From positions 1 to 50,056 of the forward strand of contig CAIXHE010000151.1 in assembly GCA_903919205.1 (NCBI GenBank): a stretch of 50,056 nucleotides of DNA, given 5' to 3'. The DNA comes from an uncultured Opitutaceae bacterium. Lineage in GTDB: Bacteria; Verrucomicrobiota; Verrucomicrobiia; Opitutales; Opitutaceae. The first letter of the stretch is position 1. Each line of letters starts with the position of its first letter. This document shows, piece after piece, positions 47,479 through 50,056 of the stretch. A program made the position numbers and the translations under genes. The notes beneath the pieces were generated by a model. The model made no database searches, was not told where the DNA came from, and saw only the letters and a program-made list of their open reading frames with translations.

Positions 47479-47624
47479 GTGTCTAGGCCCGGGTACCTTC
47501 GGGGCGGAGGGGAATCTTAGGGGCTAAGAGTCCGGATGATAGCAACCTAGAAGGATCAGGTCGAAGGTAGATTGACGAGATACCGAAATGATATCACTTC
47601 AATAGCTGTCCACCCATTCCCTCC

Positions 47625-48524
47625 ATGATCTACCACACTCCTCCCACGCTCACCTCCCATCGTGAGCAACCGGCAGCCGCGATCAGCGGCTGGCTGTTCC
47701 TGGTCGTCGTCTTTGTCCTCGGCCTCCTCGCGCTCGCCACCCTCGCGCTTGGGATCGGCCGAGAGGTGATTCCCCTGATACCGGTGGGCCTCCTGCTCGG
47801 GTTCGCCACCGTCCTCAGCCTTGGCGGCTTCTTCGTGCTGCAGCCCAACGAGTCCGCCGTGTTGACGCTCTTCGGCGCCTACCAGGGTACGGTGCGCCAG
47901 AACGGCTTTCTCTGGGCCAACCCGTTCTACCGGAAGGTCAAGATCTCGCTGCGCGCCCGCAACCTCAATGGCGACAAGCTCAAGGTGAACGACAAGCGGG
48001 GAAACCCGATCGAGATCGCGGTCGTGATCGTGTGGAGGGTCCAGGACACGGCCCAGGCCCTGTTCGATGTCGACAGCTACGAGAACTTCATCCGCATCCA
48101 AAGCGAGTCCTGCGTGCGGCACATCGCCAGCAGCTACCTCTATGACGACGGCGAACCGAACGAGCTCACGCTTCGCGGGGGCGGCACCGAGGTGGCAGCG
48201 GCCCTCGCGAAGGAGCTCCAGGAGCGCCTCGCCCGCGCCGGCATCGGCATCGAGGAGGCCCGGCTCACCCACCTCGCCTATGCGCCTGAAATCGCCCAGG
48301 CCATGCTGCGCCGCCAGCAGGCCGAGGCCGTGATCGCGGCCCGCCAGAAGATCGTGTACGGCGCCGTCGGCATGGTCGACATGGCCCTTCGGGAGCTCTC
48401 CGAGAAGGGCGTCGTCAAGCTGGATGAGGAGCGCAAGGCCGCGATGGTCTCCAACCTCCTGGTCGTCCTCTGCGGCGAGTCGCAGGCGCAGCCGGTCCTG
48501 AACGCCGGCACGCTCTACACCTGA
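47625..48524 (+). CDS. SPFH/Band 7 domain membrane protein
   Basis: A 299-residue protein with two adjacent N-terminal helices (residues 21-43, [20 protein letters not shown]; and 50-72). A Band 7 domain follows: [77 protein letters not shown] helical region ([40 protein letters not shown]) then completes it. This is the usual build of stomatin/prohibitin-like scaffold proteins. A PH-type membrane protein gene and a ribbon-helix-helix gene follow closely, a grouping I recall as common for this SPFH subtype. The preceding 150 bases contain a TTGACG hexamer but no clear paired -10. Confidence 0.9.
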   Translation: MIYHTPPTLTSHREQPAAAISGWLFLVVVFVLGLLALATLALGIGREVIPLIPVGLLLGFATVLSLGGFFVLQPNESAVLTLFGAYQGTVRQNGFLWANPFYRKVKISLRARNLNGDKLKVNDKRGNPIEIAVVIVWRVQDTAQALFDVDSYENFIRIQSESCVRHIASSYLYDDGEPNELTLRGGGTEVAAALAKELQERLARAGIGIEEARLTHLAYAPEIAQAMLRRQQAEAVIAARQKIVYGAVGMVDMALRELSEKGVVKLDEERKAAMVSNLLVVLCGESQAQPVLNAGTLYT

Positions 48525-48534
48525 GGGCGCCGCC

Positions 48535-49101
48535 ATGGTTCCCGTCAACGCCCAGTTCTCCTCGGCCCCGCTCGGTCGCCGCGTCATCTGGGCCGCGGCG
48601 ACGGTCATGACCGCCGTCACGGTGGCGGCTATCTTCGGCATCGTGGCGGTGACGCACGGGCTGCGGGGCCGCGTGGATCCCGCCGTACGGATCCTCACGA
48701 TATGCGCCCCGTTCCTGGGAATCCTGATCGTGGTGCCCACCTTCCTGATCGAGCGCGCCCGCACGGCCAGCTTCCGCATCGAGGACAACGTGCTCGTGCT
48801 CGGCAGCAAGCGCTACCCCCTGGCCTCGCTGACGGAGGTTACGCGCGATCCCACGGTGCTGAAGGGGGCCCTGCGAATCATGGGCAACGGGGGGCTCGGG
48901 TCCATCCGGGGGCGCTTCTGGAGCCGCAGGATGGGCCGCTTTGAGGCCTTCCTGACCGATCCCGAGCTGGCCGTCGCGCTCCGGTGGCGCGACCGCACGG
49001 TGGTGGTCTCGCCGGCCGACCCCGAGTTCTTCATCCACTCGGCCCGAAGCGCGGCGGCGCTGCCGCTCGCGGGCCGCGATTCCGGGCGAGGTAATGGCTG
49101 A
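48535..49101 (+). CDS. Membrane protein with PH-like domain
   Basis: A 188-residue protein with two membrane helices (VIWAAATVMTAVTVAAIFGI, about 18-42; and ILTICAPFLGILIVVPTFLI, about 52-72). A small soluble domain then reads FRIEDNVLVLGSKRYPLASL, VLKGALRIMGNGGLGSI and LRWRDRTVVVSPADPEFFI. The strand order and the closing VVSPADPEFFI resemble bacterial PH domains. It begins 10 bases after the SPFH gene and overlaps the next small gene by eight bases, so the three form one operon. It may help anchor or regulate the SPFH assembly; no experimental function is known to me. Confidence 0.75.
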   Translation: MVPVNAQFSSAPLGRRVIWAAATVMTAVTVAAIFGIVAVTHGLRGRVDPAVRILTICAPFLGILIVVPTFLIERARTASFRIEDNVLVLGSKRYPLASLTEVTRDPTVLKGALRIMGNGGLGSIRGRFWSRRMGRFEAFLTDPELAVALRWRDRTVVVSPADPEFFIHSARSAAALPLAGRDSGRGNG

Positions 49102-49297
49102 CGAGCGCAAGGCATTCCTCCTGAGGGTCGATCCCCTGCTCTGGAAGGAGATCGAGCGCTGGTCCGCGGACGAGCTGCGCAGCGTGAACGGCCAGATCGA
49201 GTTCCTGCTGCGCGAGGCGGTGCGGCGGCGGGGGAGGGGCTCCGCTGAGCCCGCCGGGCCCCCGCCGGACCCCGGCGGGCCCCCGCCCGCGGCGTAG
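49094..49297 (+). CDS. Small ribbon-helix-helix (Arc-type) protein
   Basis: A 67-residue protein. Residues 6-43 (KAFLLRVDPLLWKEIERWSA, then DELRSVNGQIEFLLREAVRR) have the strand-helix-helix pattern of Arc/MetJ-type DNA-binding proteins. A Gly/Pro-rich tail follows. It overlaps the PH-like gene by eight bases. In SPFH operons such a small Arc-like protein is often third. It may autoregulate the operon; no toxin gene is adjacent, so I do not call it an antitoxin. Confidence 0.75.
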   Translation: MADERKAFLLRVDPLLWKEIERWSADELRSVNGQIEFLLREAVRRRGRGSAEPAGPPPDPGGPPPAA

Positions 49298-49382
49298 GCC
49301 GCTTGGGCGACGAAGGGCGTTGCGTCGAGGGACCGGATCGGGTGATTTTGGTCCGGCGCCCGCGCGCCCGCCGCCCACCCAG

Positions 49383-50056
49383 ATGACTCCGCCCGAAGCC
49401 CAGAAGCGAATCGCCGCCCTCCGTGCCGAGGTGGCGCTGCACGACGAGCGTTACCACCAGAGGGCGAGCCCGACCATCTCGGACTTTGACTACGACCAGC
49501 TGAAGCGCGAGCTGGCCGACCTGGAGGGTGCCCACCCGGAGGCCGCCCGGGCGGCCGGCGACGCGTCGCCGACCCAGGCGGTGGGCGACGACCGCTCGGA
49601 GGGATTCGCGACGTACCGTCACCGCCAGCCGATGCAGAGCCTCGACAACACCTACTCGGAGGCCGAGCTGCGCGAGTTCGACGCCCGGCTCTCGAGGCTC
49701 CTCGGCCGGGAGGGCCTCTCGTACGTGGTGGAGCCGAAGATCGACGGCCTGGCGGTCAGCCTCACCTACGAGGGGGGCAGGCTCGTGCGCGCCGTGACCC
49801 GCGGCAACGGCGTCGAGGGGGATGACGTCACCGCGAACGCGCTCACGATCCGGGGCCTGCCCCGCAACCTGAGGGCCGCCCCCGGCGCACCCGTGCCCGA
49901 CTTTATCGAGATCCGGGGGGAAATCTTCATGACGCTGGCAGAGTTCCAGCGCATCAACGCGGCGCGCGAGGACGCCGGCGAGGAGCGCTATGCCAACCCG
50001 CGCAACCTGGCCGCGGGCACGGTCAAGCTTCTGGACCCTCGCGAGGTGGCCGAGCG
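49383..50056 (+). CDS. ligA: NAD-dependent DNA ligase, N-terminal part (cut by window edge)
   Basis: The first 224 codons are present. The domain Ia region shows LHDERYHQRASPTISDFDYD, with the YHxxxxPxISDxxYD NMN-binding pattern of LigA. HRQPMQSLDNTYSEAEL follows, and then the adenylation site VVEPKIDGLAVSLTYEGG with catalytic Lys119. Next come RGNGVEGDDVT and EIRGEIFMTLAEFQRIN. It seals nicks in replication and repair using NAD+. The ATG at 49383 directly begins the domain; 85 bases separate it from the ribbon-helix-helix gene. Confidence 0.95.
   Translation, partial: MTPPEAQKRIAALRAEVALHDERYHQRASPTISDFDYDQLKRELADLEGAHPEAARAAGDASPTQAVGDDRSEGFATYRHRQPMQSLDNTYSEAELREFDARLSRLLGREGLSYVVEPKIDGLAVSLTYEGGRLVRAVTRGNGVEGDDVTANALTIRGLPRNLRAAPGAPVPDFIEIRGEIFMTLAEFQRINAAREDAGEERYANPRNLAAGTVKLLDPREVAE

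Noticed and set aside
49094-49297. Antitoxin of a toxin-antitoxin pair
   Set aside because: No toxin-like partner is adjacent; the neighbours are SPFH/PH-like genes and ligA.

Overview
The window looks like ordinary chromosome from a high-GC, Gram-negative member of the Verrucomicrobiota, most likely an Opitutaceae-type bacterium. This is inferred from gene content, not from a marker comparison. The pointers are LL-diaminopimelate aminotransferase (DapL), two large FG-GAP/CRTAC1-type secreted proteins around a vanadium haloperoxidase, an Mla/MCE lipid transport operon, an OprO/OprP-type porin, and many genes without a clear Shine-Dalgarno sequence. Coding density is high: no stretch over about 300 bases lacks a gene. 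The longest gaps are 158-407 (candidate sigma-54 promoter), 47409-47624 (terminator plus leader), 27537-27728 (tRNA-Pro), 41145-41317 (no convincing signal) and 45939-46100 (promoter region). I see no transposase, integrase, CRISPR array or long repeat.

Layout. 1-2719 (minus): the start of a type IV pilin-like gene, then a GMC oxidoreductase with its Tat-exported small subunit. 2870-6390 (plus): a secreted beta-sandwich protein, a pRiA4b ORF-3-like protein and an S9 peptidase. 6380-8611 (minus): RecD2 helicase. 8715-12763 (plus): an NTF2-like secreted protein and a four-gene MCE/Mla operon. 12765-13988 (minus): dapL. 14081-17965 (plus): panC, a panE interrupted by a stop codon, and an M13 metallopeptidase. 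17967-23089 (plus): a lutABC lactate-oxidation operon with an OPT-family transporter between lutB and lutC. 23097-26783 (minus): an FAH-family hydrolase and gcvP with a one-base frameshift. 26886-27629 (plus): nth and tRNA-Pro(GGG). 27729-31020 (minus): adenylate cyclase, cupredoxin and predicted outer-membrane barrel. 31091-39322: surface-glycan type genes (two GT-C membrane glycosyltransferases, AsnB, a GT2) and a LytS/LytT-like two-component pair. 39423-45938 (plus): CRTAC1 protein, vanadium haloperoxidase and a giant VCBS protein. 46101-47408: phosphate-type porin with a candidate Pho box and a strong terminator. 47625-50056: an SPFH/PH/ribbon-helix-helix trio and the start of ligA.

Working together: the Mla operon should move phospholipids across the envelope. 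The Lut proteins oxidise lactate, and the OPT protein is a candidate companion transporter. The barrel, cupredoxin and cyclase look like an envelope-spanning copper or redox sensing unit that makes cAMP, which is the most promising candidate here for an undescribed system. The haloperoxidase flanked by two calcium-loop propeller proteins is a second. Two housekeeping genes (panE, gcvP) carry single-base lesions, so they are either real losses or consensus errors in the assembly.
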